Notes under the pieces: generated by a model
Told to the model about the DNA's origin: nothing
Databases searched by the model: none
Seen by the model: only the letters and a program-made list of their open reading frames with translations
Made by a program: the position numbers and the translations under genes
Assembly: GCF_001417955.2 (NCBI RefSeq)
Contig: NZ_LKTM01000320.1
Span: 1-47,457 of the forward strand
Length of the DNA stretch: 47,457 nucleotides
Direction: 5' to 3'
Source of the DNA: Mycobacterium gordonae
Lineage (GTDB): Bacteria; Actinomycetota; Actinomycetes; Mycobacteriales; Mycobacteriaceae
Shown: in pieces, positions 8,789-16,729 of the stretch
Layout: every line of letters starts with the position of its first letter
Position numbering within the stretch: the first letter of the stretch is position 1

Positions 8789-9725
8789 GCGTTCCGCCGA
8801 TCACCGACGGCGCCGGTATCGGCGAAGGTGGTTCGATGACCGATGCCTCGTCATCGGGGATTGCGGCGGCTTCCCGCTTGGCCTTCCGCTTGTCGTGTAT
8901 CCGGGCGATCTGGATGGCGAATTCCAGCAGCACGGTCAGGGCCAGACCGAGCGCGGTCATCGAGAACGGGTCGGACCCCGGCGTGAACACCGCGGCGAAC
9001 AGGAACATCGCGAAGATCAGCCCGCGGCGCCAGGCCTTGAGCCGCTCGTAGGTCAGCATGCCGGCGACGTTGAGCATCACGATCAACAAGGGAAATTCGA
9101 AGCTGACTCCGAACACCACCAGCAGATTGATCAGGAAGCCGAAGTACCGGTCGCCCGACAGCGCGGTCACCTGCACGTCGCTGCCGACGGTCAGCAAGAA
9201 GCCCAGAGCCTTGGCCAGCACCAGGTAGGCGAGGACGGCGCCCGCGACGAACAGCAAAACCGCCGGGATCACGAACGCCACCGCGAAGCGGCGCTCCTTC
9301 TTGTAGAGGCCGGGGGTGATGAACGCCCACAATTCGTAGAACCACACCGGGCACGCCAAGACGACCCCGGCCGTCATCCCGACCTTGAGCCGCAGCATGA
9401 ACTGGTCGAACGGCGCGGTGGCCAGCAGCCGGCACTGGCCGTCCGCGCTGATACTCGCCCGCGCCGACTGCGGCAGCGCGCAGTAGGGGTGCCGCAGCCA
9501 CTCGCCCAGGCTCTCCATTCCGAAGACCGGGTGCGAGTACCAGATGAAGCCGAACGCCGTCGTGACCACGATCGCGGCCATCGAAATCAACAACCGGGTG
9601 CGCAGTTCGGTCAGATGGTCGACCAGCGACATCGTCCCGTCAGGGTTGACCCGGCTGCGCCGATTGCGCGGGTTGAGGCGTTTGAGAGGACCAAAAGCGC
9701 GCGCTGAAACCCTGGGACCTTTCAC
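8772..9725 (-). CDS. tatC: Sec-independent twin-arginine translocase subunit TatC
   Basis: A 317-residue integral membrane protein with six predicted helices. Signal-peptide-recognition residues of the family are present: Glu in DHLTELRTRLL near 40 and Glu in PGLYKKERRF near 145. The FEFPLLIVML stretch and FTPGSDPFSM near 240 are typical. It exports folded proteins with TatA across the cytoplasmic membrane. The GTG at 9725 is the only good upstream start; it adds a few residues to the recalled Mtb N-terminus before LKRLNPRNRRSRVNPDG. It lies 26 bases after tatA and overlaps helY by 17 bases. Confidence 0.95.
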   Translation of the reverse strand: MKGPRVSARAFGPLKRLNPRNRRSRVNPDGTMSLVDHLTELRTRLLISMAAIVVTTAFGFIWYSHPVFGMESLGEWLRHPYCALPQSARASISADGQCRLLATAPFDQFMLRLKVGMTAGVVLACPVWFYELWAFITPGLYKKERRFAVAFVIPAVLLFVAGAVLAYLVLAKALGFLLTVGSDVQVTALSGDRYFGFLINLLVVFGVSFEFPLLIVMLNVAGMLTYERLKAWRRGLIFAMFLFAAVFTPGSDPFSMTALGLALTVLLEFAIQIARIHDKRKAKREAAAIPDDEASVIEPPSPIPAPSVIGGTHDDVT

Positions 9726-9751
9726 GACATTCGGTCAGAAGTGGGGACGGA

Positions 9752-10015
9752 CTACGCCGGCCGCGCCTCGGTGTGGCCCTGCTCGGCAGGGGCTGGCGGC
9801 TCGACACGCTGAGACTGCACCGGGGTGGGGGCCGCAGCAGGGGTCTCGATCGAGGAGTCGGTTTTGTTCTCGCTCTGCAGCTCACGGACCTCGGACTTGA
9901 AGATGCGCAGCGACTTGCCCAGCGAGCGCGCCGCATCGGGAAGCCGCTTGGCACCGAACAGAACGATCACCACGACAGCGAGGATCAGCCAGTGCCACGG
10001 TTGAAGACTGCCCAC
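9752..10015 (-). CDS. tatA: Twin-arginine translocase pore subunit TatA
   Basis: An 87-residue protein with an N-terminal membrane helix (WHWLILAVVVIVLF), the FG hinge, and an amphipathic helix (AKRLPDAARSLGKSLRIFKSEV), followed by a polar Pro/Gln tail. TatA oligomerises around TatC to let folded Tat substrates pass. The start is GTG at 10015 with a GGAGG Shine-Dalgarno. A putative promoter lies 27 bases upstream, so tatA may be transcribed separately from pafC, which ends about 100 bases before it. Confidence 0.95.
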   Translation of the reverse strand: MGSLQPWHWLILAVVVIVLFGAKRLPDAARSLGKSLRIFKSEVRELQSENKTDSSIETPAAAPTPVQSQRVEPPAPAEQGHTEARPA

Positions 10016-10023
10016 TTTGATTA

Positions 10024-10047
10024 CCTCCAGACGTTCACCCGATGCTA
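10024..10047 (-). promoter_or_regulatory. tatA promoter (-10 TAGCAT) and Shine-Dalgarno GGAGG
   Basis: On the minus strand TAGCAT (10042-10047) would place the transcript start about 20 bases before the tatA GTG, and GGAGG (10024-10028) lies 8 bases before that GTG. The combination supports a short-leader mRNA starting at tatA. No convincing -35 box was seen. Confidence 0.35.
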
Positions 10048-10115
10048 CCGCAGCACGAGGGCCTGTCCGGGACGTGCGAACGGTTGCAGCGCCGCGCGCC
10101 GCTCGGCCCGCGCCG

Positions 10116-11096
10116 TCAGGCCTGTTCAGAGCTGTTTTGCACAGCTTGATAGGCCTCGACGCCCGCTACCGCGGCCGCGCGCACCCGCTGCGCGAGCGAC
10201 TCCGGCGCCAGGACCTGCACGGCCGAACCGAGACCGAGAATCAGCCGGGTCATCCAGTCCTCGGAGGCGTAGGTCATGGTGACATCGCACGATCCATCGG
10301 GCAGCTCCCCGGCATCCCGCAGCGGGTAGTACTCGAACATCCACGACGCCGACGGGGCCAGTCGCAACGTCGCCGCCGGCAGCGCGGGGTCGCCGTCGAA
10401 CAACGACGTATCGGGTGGCGACTGCAGCACCGGTTCCGGGGGCGCGGCCGGCTCGCCCAGTTCGGCGGCGTCGACGATCCGGTCGAAGCGGAAAAGACGG
10501 ACCCCCTCCGCCTCGCGTGACCAGGCCTCCAGGTAGCTGTGGTCACCGACCAGCAGGACGCGGATGGGGTCGACGACGCGGCTGGTGAGCGAATCGTGCG
10601 AGGCGGCGTAGTAGTCAATGGTCAGGGCTCGCTTGCCGCGCACGGCGGCCCGCACGGTCGCGATCGCTCGGCTCTCCAGCGGGGCCGGTTCGTCGACGGC
10701 AGACGCGGCGTCGTCGTGCCCGGCGGCACCGGCCGCCGCCGCGATCTTGGCGATCGCACTGCGCGCCGCTTCCGGGTCGACCACGCCGGGAATGTCCGCC
10801 AACGCCCGCAGCGCAACGAGCAGTCCGGTGGCCTCCGGAGACGTCAGCTTGAGCGGCCGGTCGATGCCGGCGGAGAACGTGACCTTGACCGTGTCACCGG
10901 AGAACTCGAAGTCGATGAGATCGCCGGGGTCGTAGCCGGGCAGGCCGCACATCCAGAGCTGTTCGAGGTCTTTTTGCAGCTGGTCTTCGGAGACGCCGAG
11001 TTCAGCGGCCGCCTCGGCCTTGGTGATCCGGGGGTTGGCCTGCAGGTACGGAACCATGTTGAGCAGCCGGACCAGTCGGTCGGAGACGGGTGTCAC
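10116..11096 (-). CDS. pafC: WYL-domain transcription regulator PafC
   Basis: A 326-residue regulator. An N-terminal winged-helix region (residues 1-75, with ITKAEAAAELGVSEDQLQKDLEQLW as the HTH) is followed by a WYL domain (ALTIDYYAASHD, then SYLEAWSREAEGVRLFRFDRI) and a C-terminal WCX-type extension. In mycobacteria PafB and PafC form a heterodimer that activates the LexA-independent DNA-damage regulon; the WYL domains are thought to sense single-stranded DNA. The GTG start overlaps the pafB stop by 4 bases (GTGA), so the two proteins are made together. It corresponds to Mtb Rv2095c. Confidence 0.93.
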   Translation of the reverse strand: MTPVSDRLVRLLNMVPYLQANPRITKAEAAAELGVSEDQLQKDLEQLWMCGLPGYDPGDLIDFEFSGDTVKVTFSAGIDRPLKLTSPEATGLLVALRALADIPGVVDPEAARSAIAKIAAAAGAAGHDDAASAVDEPAPLESRAIATVRAAVRGKRALTIDYYAASHDSLTSRVVDPIRVLLVGDHSYLEAWSREAEGVRLFRFDRIVDAAELGEPAAPPEPVLQSPPDTSLFDGDPALPAATLRLAPSASWMFEYYPLRDAGELPDGSCDVTMTYASEDWMTRLILGLGSAVQVLAPESLAQRVRAAAVAGVEAYQAVQNSSEQA

Positions 11097-12091
11097 GAGC
11101 GCTCCCCTGCCGCTCCCCGCAGCCTGGTCAGCACGTCCTCACGCAACGACGCCGGCTCCAGCACGATCGCGTCGGCTCCGTAGGCCGCGATCTCGCGGGC
11201 CAGCCGGTCGTTGAATCCGATGTCCAGTTCGAGCACCTCACCGTCGCGGCCGGCCAACTGCCGGGGCCCGATGGATCGTCCCGCGCGGCGTAGTGCTGTG
11301 GCACGACCCTCGGCAACCCACACCGTGGCCAGCGCTCCGGTCGGCCCCTCGGCGACCGCGTCGGCGACGACCTGATGCAGGTCGACGTCGTCAGGGACGG
11401 TGACCGCGCCGGGGTCGCCGATTGGTGTTACGTCGGCGCCGATGCGGGAGAGCCGGAAGGTCCGGGTGGCGTCGCGGTCGCGGTCATGGCCAACCAGGTA
11501 CCAGCGTCCCTTGTCGGTGATGACGCCCCACGGTTCGACGGTGCGCGTGGCGTAGGGCGCCGAGCGCGACGGCCGATGCGGGAACTGTACGGCCTGCCGA
11601 GAATTGATGGCGGACAACAGGATTCCGAGGACCTCCTCGGATTCGCGCAACCCCGGCACGCCGGTCGGCGACGCGATCGACACCGACGCCCCGGTATCGA
11701 CGGGGTCGACATCCACGCCGGCCGCACGCAGTTTGAGCAGCGCCCCCTGGGTGGCCGTGATCAACTCGGGCGACTTCCACAGTTGGGTGGCTACCGCGAC
11801 CGCGGCCGCCTCCTCCCGAGTGAGGTCGACGGGCGGTAAAGCGTAGGCGTCGCGGTTGATGCGGTAACCCTCGGCGGGATTCAGGTTGGAGACCTTGCCG
11901 ACTTCCAGCGGGATGCCCAGGTCACGCAACTCGTTCTTGTCGCGTTCGAACATCCGCGAAAACGCCTCCGCCGACGGGCTGTCGGCGTATCCCGCGACGC
12001 TTGACCTGATCTTGTCGGCGGTGATGTAGCCCCGGGTGGACAGCAGGGCGATGACCAGGTTGACCAGTCGCTCGACTTTGTTGATTGGCAT
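11093..12091 (-). CDS. pafB: WYL-domain transcription regulator PafB
   Basis: A 332-residue protein corresponding to Mtb Rv2096c. The N-terminus (NKVERLVNLVIALLSTRGYITADKIRSSVAGY) is a winged helix with a second half typical of the family (EAFSRMFERDKNELRDLGIPLEVG). The WYL motif is seen in GRWYLVGHDRDRDATRTFRLSRIG near 200. With PafC it controls DNA-repair genes. The open frame extends 26 codons further up into pafA, but the ATG at 12091 fits the family start. The gap to the pafA stop is 17 bases, giving a pafA-pafB-pafC operon. Confidence 0.93.
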   Translation of the reverse strand: MPINKVERLVNLVIALLSTRGYITADKIRSSVAGYADSPSAEAFSRMFERDKNELRDLGIPLEVGKVSNLNPAEGYRINRDAYALPPVDLTREEAAAVAVATQLWKSPELITATQGALLKLRAAGVDVDPVDTGASVSIASPTGVPGLRESEEVLGILLSAINSRQAVQFPHRPSRSAPYATRTVEPWGVITDKGRWYLVGHDRDRDATRTFRLSRIGADVTPIGDPGAVTVPDDVDLHQVVADAVAEGPTGALATVWVAEGRATALRRAGRSIGPRQLAGRDGEVLELDIGFNDRLAREIAAYGADAIVLEPASLREDVLTRLRGAAGERS

Positions 12092-12108
12092 CTGGTTCAG
12101 GTTAAGGG

Positions 12109-13467
12109 CTACATGCTCGCGATCAGTCGCTTGACCCGCTCGTCGACGGCCCGGAACGGGTCCTTGCACAGCACGGTGCGTTGCGCCTGGTCGTTGAGCT
12201 TGAGGTGCACCCAGTCGACGGTGAAGTCACGCCCGGCAGCCTGCGCGGCGCTGATGAACTCGCCACGCAACCTGGCACGGGTGGTCTGCGGCGGACGGTC
12301 GACGGCGTCGGCGATTTCCTCGTCGGTGGTCACCCGGGCCGCCAGGCCCTTGCGCTGCAGCAGGTCGAACACGCCGCGGCCCCGCTTGATGTCGTGGTAC
12401 GCGAGGTCCAACTGAGCGATCTTGGCGTCCGAGAGCTCCATGTTGTATCGGTCCTGATAACGCTGGAACAGCTTGCGCTTGATCACCCAGTCGATCTCGG
12501 TGTCCACCTTCGCGAAATCCTGGCTCTCGACGGCGTCGAGCTGGCGACCCCACAGGTCGACCACCTGCTCGATCTGCGCGTTGGGTTCGCGGGTCTGCAG
12601 ATGCTCGACGGCGCGGCTGTAGTACTCGCGCTGGATGTCCAGGGCGCTGGCCTGACGACCGCCGGCCAGGCGGACCGGTCTGCGACCGGTGGTGTCGTGG
12701 CTGACCTCGCGGATGGCGCGGATCGGGTTGTCCAGGGAGAAGTCGCGGAATGCGACCCCGGCTTCGATCATCTCGAGCACCAGCGCCGCGGTGCCCACCT
12801 TGAGCATGGTGGTGGTTTCGCACATGTTGGAGTCGCCGACGATGACGTGCAACCGTCGGTACTTCTCGGCGTCGGCGTGCGGCTCGTCGCGGGTGTTGAT
12901 GATCGGCCGGCTGCGGGTGGTAGCGCTCGAGACGCCTTCCCAAATATGTTCGGCGCGTTGCGACAAACAGAACGTGGCGGCCTTGGGAGTCTGCAACACC
13001 TTGCCCGCCCCGCAGATGAGCTGACGGGTGACCAGGAACGGCAACAGCACATCGGAGATGCGGGAGAACTCGCCGGCCCGCACGATCAGATAGTTCTCGT
13101 GGCAGCCGTAGGAGTTGCCCGCCGAGTCGGTGTTGTTCTTGAACAGGTAGATGTCGCCGCCGATGCCCTCATCGGCGAGGCGCTGCTCGGCGTCGATCAG
13201 CAGGTCTTCGAGGACCCACTCCCCGGCGCGGTCATGGGTGACCAGCTGGACCAGGCTGTCGCATTCGGCGGTCGCGTACTCGGGGTGGCTGCCCACGTCG
13301 AGATACAAGCGTGCGCCATTCCGCAGGAAAACATTTGAGCTGCGACCCCACGACACCACCCGCCGGAAAAGGTAGCGGGCCACCTCGTCCGGAGACAGTC
13401 GGCGATGCCCGTGAAAGGTGCAGGTGACACCGAACTCAGTCTCGATGCCCATAATTCGTCGCTGCAC
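12109..13467 (-). CDS. pafA: Pup-protein ligase PafA
   Basis: A 452-residue enzyme, the same length as Mtb PafA (Rv2097c). It uses ATP to phosphorylate the C-terminal Glu of Pup and joins it to a substrate Lys. Glutamine-synthetase-like nucleotide and Mg ligands are visible: Glu9 and Glu11 in GIETEFG, and Asp57 in LYLDVGSHPEY, which aligns with the catalytic base of the family. Other signature stretches are FKNNTDSAGNSYGCHENYL and INTRDEPHADAEKYRRLHVI. The start is GTG 13467 (MQRRIMGIETEFG), 7 bases after a -10 box, suggesting a leaderless mRNA. It is paralogous to Dop at 18681-20177. Confidence 0.97.
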   Translation of the reverse strand: MQRRIMGIETEFGVTCTFHGHRRLSPDEVARYLFRRVVSWGRSSNVFLRNGARLYLDVGSHPEYATAECDSLVQLVTHDRAGEWVLEDLLIDAEQRLADEGIGGDIYLFKNNTDSAGNSYGCHENYLIVRAGEFSRISDVLLPFLVTRQLICGAGKVLQTPKAATFCLSQRAEHIWEGVSSATTRSRPIINTRDEPHADAEKYRRLHVIVGDSNMCETTTMLKVGTAALVLEMIEAGVAFRDFSLDNPIRAIREVSHDTTGRRPVRLAGGRQASALDIQREYYSRAVEHLQTREPNAQIEQVVDLWGRQLDAVESQDFAKVDTEIDWVIKRKLFQRYQDRYNMELSDAKIAQLDLAYHDIKRGRGVFDLLQRKGLAARVTTDEEIADAVDRPPQTTRARLRGEFISAAQAAGRDFTVDWVHLKLNDQAQRTVLCKDPFRAVDERVKRLIASM

Positions 13468-13474
13468 GTAATCG

Positions 13475-13480
13475 AGGGTA
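13475..13480 (-). promoter_or_regulatory. -10 box TACCCT, leaderless promoter of pafA
   Basis: TACCCT on the minus strand is followed by 7 bases and the pafA GTG (13467). No Shine-Dalgarno is present. This would be the promoter of the pafABC unit. Confidence 0.45.
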
Positions 13481-13568
13481 CTTGTTGTCGAATTGCAGCG
13501 GTGCGCAAGCCACGCCCGTGGGTGGTGACTGGTCGCTGAGACCGGCAGCTGCCGGGGTGGGCATTGGA

Positions 13569-13574
13569 TATGAT
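13569..13574 (+). promoter_or_regulatory. Possible -10 box TATGAT upstream of the phosphatase gene
   Basis: TATGAT is a near-consensus -10 in the 211-base divergent region between pafA and the phosphatase gene. It would start a transcript near 13581, about 46 bases before the candidate GTG at 13627. No clear -35 element was seen, so this is weak. Confidence 0.3.
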
Positions 13575-13678
13575 TGGCATGCCCCCTCGGGCAATCGGGG
13601 CGTCAGATGATCCTCCGGTGTGGAATGTGACGAACCATTTCAGAGAACCTGCGCTTAGAAGCGCTCCAGCGCTATCGC

Positions 13679-15016
13679 GTGCTCGACATGCCGCCAGATC
13701 GGCTGGTGGCGCGGATACCCGGATTAGCGGCCCGGTCCCTCGGCATGCCAATGGCGGCGGTGTCAATCGTCGCCGAGGACGACATCTTCCTCATCGCCAC
13801 GCACGGCCCACCGGCCGTCGGGCACATACCGCGGGAGGAGGGGTTGTGCGCGTCAGCTGTGACGAACAGCGTGCCTTACGTTGTGCACGACGCGGCCTCT
13901 GATCCCCGCACCGCCGAAAACCGGTTTGTTCGCGCTCACCGAGTCAGGTTTTACGCGTGCGCTCCCATCGTGACCTTCGACGGATTCAGCCTCGGCACGG
14001 TCGCCGTGATGGATACCGATGTCCGCACGGTCTCGGACGAAAAGCTGTCGGTATTGCAGGACCTGGCGGCGATCGTGATGGAGCAACTCGACTTGCGGCT
14101 GGCGTCGCTGGACGCACTCGGGATGGAACGCGGTCTGCGCAGTGCCGCCGAAGACGCCCGCGACGACGCCCGGTTCCAGCGGTACCGGGCCCAGGAGGCG
14201 CGGGACGTTGCACAGCGCGAGCGCGATGACGCCCGGCAGGATCGCGATGTCGCTATCCGCGACCGCAACACCGCGGAGTATGACCGCGACCTGACGGAGG
14301 AATACGCTGCGGTGCTGCAGCAAACCTTGCTGCCGCCGATGCTGCCGACCGTCGAGGGCGCTTCCCTGGCCGCCCACTATCACCCGGCGTCCCCGCGCCG
14401 GGTCGGCGGAGATTTCTACGATGTGTTCGCCCTCGGCGACGACCGGTGGGCCTTCTTCATCGGCGATGTCGAAGGCCACGGGGTGGACGCCGCGGTGGTG
14501 ACATCGCTGATCCGGTATACGTTGCGGTCTGCCGCTCTGCATTACAGCGACCCGATTGACGGGCTGGTGGAACTCAACGCGGTGCTGCTGCGTGAGCTGG
14601 ATCCACGGCGCTTCTGTACGGTCCTGTTCGGGACCTTGCAGCGGCGCCCAGACGACCGGGGCTTCTCGATCACCATCGCCACCGGCGGTCACCCGCCGGC
14701 ACTGTTGCTCGACCCTACGAGCGGCACGGCGGCCGAGGTGCGCTCCGACGAGGGAACCCTGGTCGGGCTGCGAGCGGACGCGAAGTTCCACACCTGTGAC
14801 GTCATCCTGCACCCGGGCCAGACGCTGCTGTTCTATACCGACGGCATCGTCGAGGCCCGCCGCGGCGCGAAGCCGTTCAATGAGGGCAGCCTCGCTGCCT
14901 TCGCCGCCGAGCACGCCGGACCGGATGCTTCAAGCCTCATCGACGAACTGGCCACCCTGATCCCCAAGCTGGGTCCGCAGGACGACATCGCCCTGCTGGC
15001 TATCAGCGCCCACTAG
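13679..15016 (+). CDS. GAF-SpoIIE (PP2C-type) serine phosphatase, RsbU-like, with doubtful start
   Basis: A cytoplasmic signalling protein, 445 residues from GTG 13679. A GAF sensor domain (about 1-135) is followed by a highly charged Arg/Asp-rich helical linker (about 150-210) and a SpoIIE phosphatase domain (215-445). Metal-binding motifs are complete: GGDFYDVF (243-250), GDVEGHG (262-268), ATGGHPPALL near 338, YTDGIVEAR near 388, and GPQDDIALL near the end. Such enzymes dephosphorylate anti-sigma-factor antagonists. The frame is open upstream to 13631 and encodes ISENLRLEALQRYR, which matches the usual start of GAF domains here, yet no ATG/GTG/TTG lies in that stretch. A GTG at 13627 would fit after removing one A at 13633-13634, so a one-base frameshift is possible. 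Mtb has no equivalent at this locus. Confidence 0.88.
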   Translation: MLDMPPDRLVARIPGLAARSLGMPMAAVSIVAEDDIFLIATHGPPAVGHIPREEGLCASAVTNSVPYVVHDAASDPRTAENRFVRAHRVRFYACAPIVTFDGFSLGTVAVMDTDVRTVSDEKLSVLQDLAAIVMEQLDLRLASLDALGMERGLRSAAEDARDDARFQRYRAQEARDVAQRERDDARQDRDVAIRDRNTAEYDRDLTEEYAAVLQQTLLPPMLPTVEGASLAAHYHPASPRRVGGDFYDVFALGDDRWAFFIGDVEGHGVDAAVVTSLIRYTLRSAALHYSDPIDGLVELNAVLLRELDPRRFCTVLFGTLQRRPDDRGFSITIATGGHPPALLLDPTSGTAAEVRSDEGTLVGLRADAKFHTCDVILHPGQTLLFYTDGIVEARRGAKPFNEGSLAAFAAEHAGPDASSLIDELATLIPKLGPQDDIALLAISAH

Positions 15017-15050
15017 AAACCGCACACCCTGGTATCGCCAGGACGAATCT

Positions 15051-15075
15051 AAAAGTTAGGCTGTCCGAAACTTTT
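15051..15075 (+). promoter_or_regulatory. IdeR-like iron box and overlapping inverted repeat upstream of the PPE gene
   Basis: Bases 15051-15069 match the recalled IdeR consensus (TTAGGTTAGGCTAACCTAA) at 13 of 19 positions, with an intact GTTAGGCT core. A second symmetry, AAAAGTT (15051-15057) with AACTTTT (15069-15075), overlaps it. The site lies 26-50 bases before the PPE ATG, where an operator would act. Thirteen matches is borderline for IdeR; another regulator is possible. Confidence 0.4.
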
Positions 15076-15086
15076 ACCGAGTCTTC

Positions 15087-15091
15087 GGAGG
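15087..15091 (+). promoter_or_regulatory. Shine-Dalgarno GGAGG of the PPE gene
   Basis: GGAGG sits 9 bases before ATG 15101 and fixes the start of the PPE2-like protein (MTAAVWMALPPEVHS). Confidence 0.7.
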
Positions 15092-15100
15092 CCTGGCTGA

Positions 15101-16723
15101 ATGACGGCGGCTGTCTGGATGGCCCTCCCACCCGAGGTGCACTCCGCGCTGTTGAGCCAGGGGCCGGGGCCAGGGCCTATATTGGCGGCCGCGGCGGCGT
15201 GGCGGTCCCTGAGCACCGAATACGCCGCCGCGGCTGACGAGGTCGGTGAACTGATGGCCACGCGGCCGGGCTGGTGGGAGGGTTCCGGCGCCGCAGCATG
15301 GACGGAGGCCCACGCGCCTTTTGCGGCGTGGTTACTGCAGGCCAGCGCGGACAGCGTCGCGCGCGCCGCGCAGCACGAGATGGTCGCGGTGGCGTACTCG
15401 GCCGCCTTGGCCGCCATGCCGACCCTGCCGGAACTGGCCGCCAACCACTTGATGCATGCCGCCTTGGTCACGACCAACTTCTTCGGGATCAACGCGATCC
15501 CGATCGCGCTCAATGAAGCCGACTACGTCCGGATGTGGATCCAGGCCGCGACCACGATGACCGTCTACGAAGCCGATTCGGCCGCGTCGGTCGCGTCGAC
15601 CCCACTTGCGGTCCCTGCCCCGCAAATCCTGCGTTCTGCCGGGGCGGCGCAAGCTCAACCCGCAGCATCGCTCGATCCGGTGCGGGTTGCGCTCAACGCG
15701 CTCGAACCGGTCCTGAACAGCTTCGGCATCAACCCGCTGATTCGCAATCCGTTGGTCTCCAACGTCGTCACCTCGTTCATCGCGGACATTCTGGAGTACT
15801 TCGGCGTGTACTGGGACCCCGCCGCCGGAATGCTGAACGGACTCGATTACGAGTACTACGCCGACGCCACACAACCGATGTGGTACCTCGCTCGAGGCCT
15901 CGAACTGATCGGGGACTCCATGCAGATGTCGCAGAACCCGGCGCAGGCGCTGCAGTACATGGTGGCGCTCGCCATCTTCGACTGGCCCACTCACATAGCG
16001 CAGTTGGGCACCGCAATCAGCCAATCCCCGCTACTGCTGGCCGCGGCGGGCGGCGCAATGCTGGTGCCGGCCGCGTCGGCCGGGGGGTTGGCCGGGTTGG
16101 CCGGGTTGACCGCGGCACCTCCATCGGCTTCCGCTCTAGTCACGCTGCCTGGGCCTGCTGCGCCCAGCGCCTGGCCCGCGGCCGGGATGAGTGCCCCGCC
16201 ACCCGCTGTGGGTGCCGCACCGACGAGTGCACCGGCGCCCACTCCTGCCCCGACAAACAGTCCCGCACCCGTCGGCACGGCGGCCCCCACTCCGCCCGCG
16301 CCGGGAGCCGGCTTCGCGCCTCCCTATGCGGTCGCACCTCCTGGTCTCGGATTCGGTTCCGGTATGGCGGCGAGCGCCGGCGCAAGTGCCAGGAAAAAGG
16401 CGTCCGAGCCGGAGCAAGCTCCGGCCGCGGATGAGGCCCGGGCCGCAGAACGCCGTCGGGCACGGGCGCGGCAACGCGCGCGCACCACCCAGCGTCAACC
16501 CGGCGACGAGTATATGGATATGGGCGTCGACGTCGACCCGGACTGGGACGAACCGCCCGGCAGCGTCGTCTCGACGGCGTCACATCACGGTGCTGAGCGG
16601 TTCGGATTGGCCGGCACAGTCAGCCGGGATACAGCGACCGAGGCTGCCGGCTTGGCGAGGCTGAGCCACAGCGAATTCGGTGATGGCCCGACTACGCCGA
16701 TGCTGCCGAGCAGCTGGCGGTAA
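15101..16723 (+). CDS. PPE family protein, PPW subfamily, PPE2-like
   Basis: A 540-residue PPE protein. The PPE motif is at 10-12 (ALPPEVHS), the PPE helical domain covers about 1-175, and the family WxG position is GWWEGSG (57-63). A hydrophobic Ala-rich middle and a Pro/Ala linker follow. The end carries the PPW signature: FGLAGT at about 501-506 and PTTPMLPSSW near 530-539. The N-terminal 170 residues strongly resemble my recollection of Mtb PPE2 (Rv0256c). PPE2 has a basic nuclear-localisation-like stretch; here an Arg-rich run ERRRARARQRAR lies at about 450-461, followed by an acidic GDEYMDMGVDVDPDWD segment as in PPE2. PPE proteins are secreted by ESX systems; no PE partner is adjacent. 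It converges on prcA with a 6-base gap. Confidence 0.92.
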   Translation: MTAAVWMALPPEVHSALLSQGPGPGPILAAAAAWRSLSTEYAAAADEVGELMATRPGWWEGSGAAAWTEAHAPFAAWLLQASADSVARAAQHEMVAVAYSAALAAMPTLPELAANHLMHAALVTTNFFGINAIPIALNEADYVRMWIQAATTMTVYEADSAASVASTPLAVPAPQILRSAGAAQAQPAASLDPVRVALNALEPVLNSFGINPLIRNPLVSNVVTSFIADILEYFGVYWDPAAGMLNGLDYEYYADATQPMWYLARGLELIGDSMQMSQNPAQALQYMVALAIFDWPTHIAQLGTAISQSPLLLAAAGGAMLVPAASAGGLAGLAGLTAAPPSASALVTLPGPAAPSAWPAAGMSAPPPAVGAAPTSAPAPTPAPTNSPAPVGTAAPTPPAPGAGFAPPYAVAPPGLGFGSGMAASAGASARKKASEPEQAPAADEARAAERRRARARQRARTTQRQPGDEYMDMGVDVDPDWDEPPGSVVSTASHHGAERFGLAGTVSRDTATEAAGLARLSHSEFGDGPTTPMLPSSWR

Positions 16724-16729
16724 CGGAGG

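Noticed and set aside
13564..13902. Short plus-strand ORF before and overlapping the phosphatase start
   Set aside because: Beyond 13679 it overlaps the strongly coding GAF frame. Only its first part matters, as a possible frameshifted start, reported as a finding.
15101..16723. Equating the PPE gene with Mtb PPE36 because of its place next to prcA
   Set aside because: PPE36 is much shorter and differs in sequence; this protein has the PPE2-like N-terminus and PPW tail.
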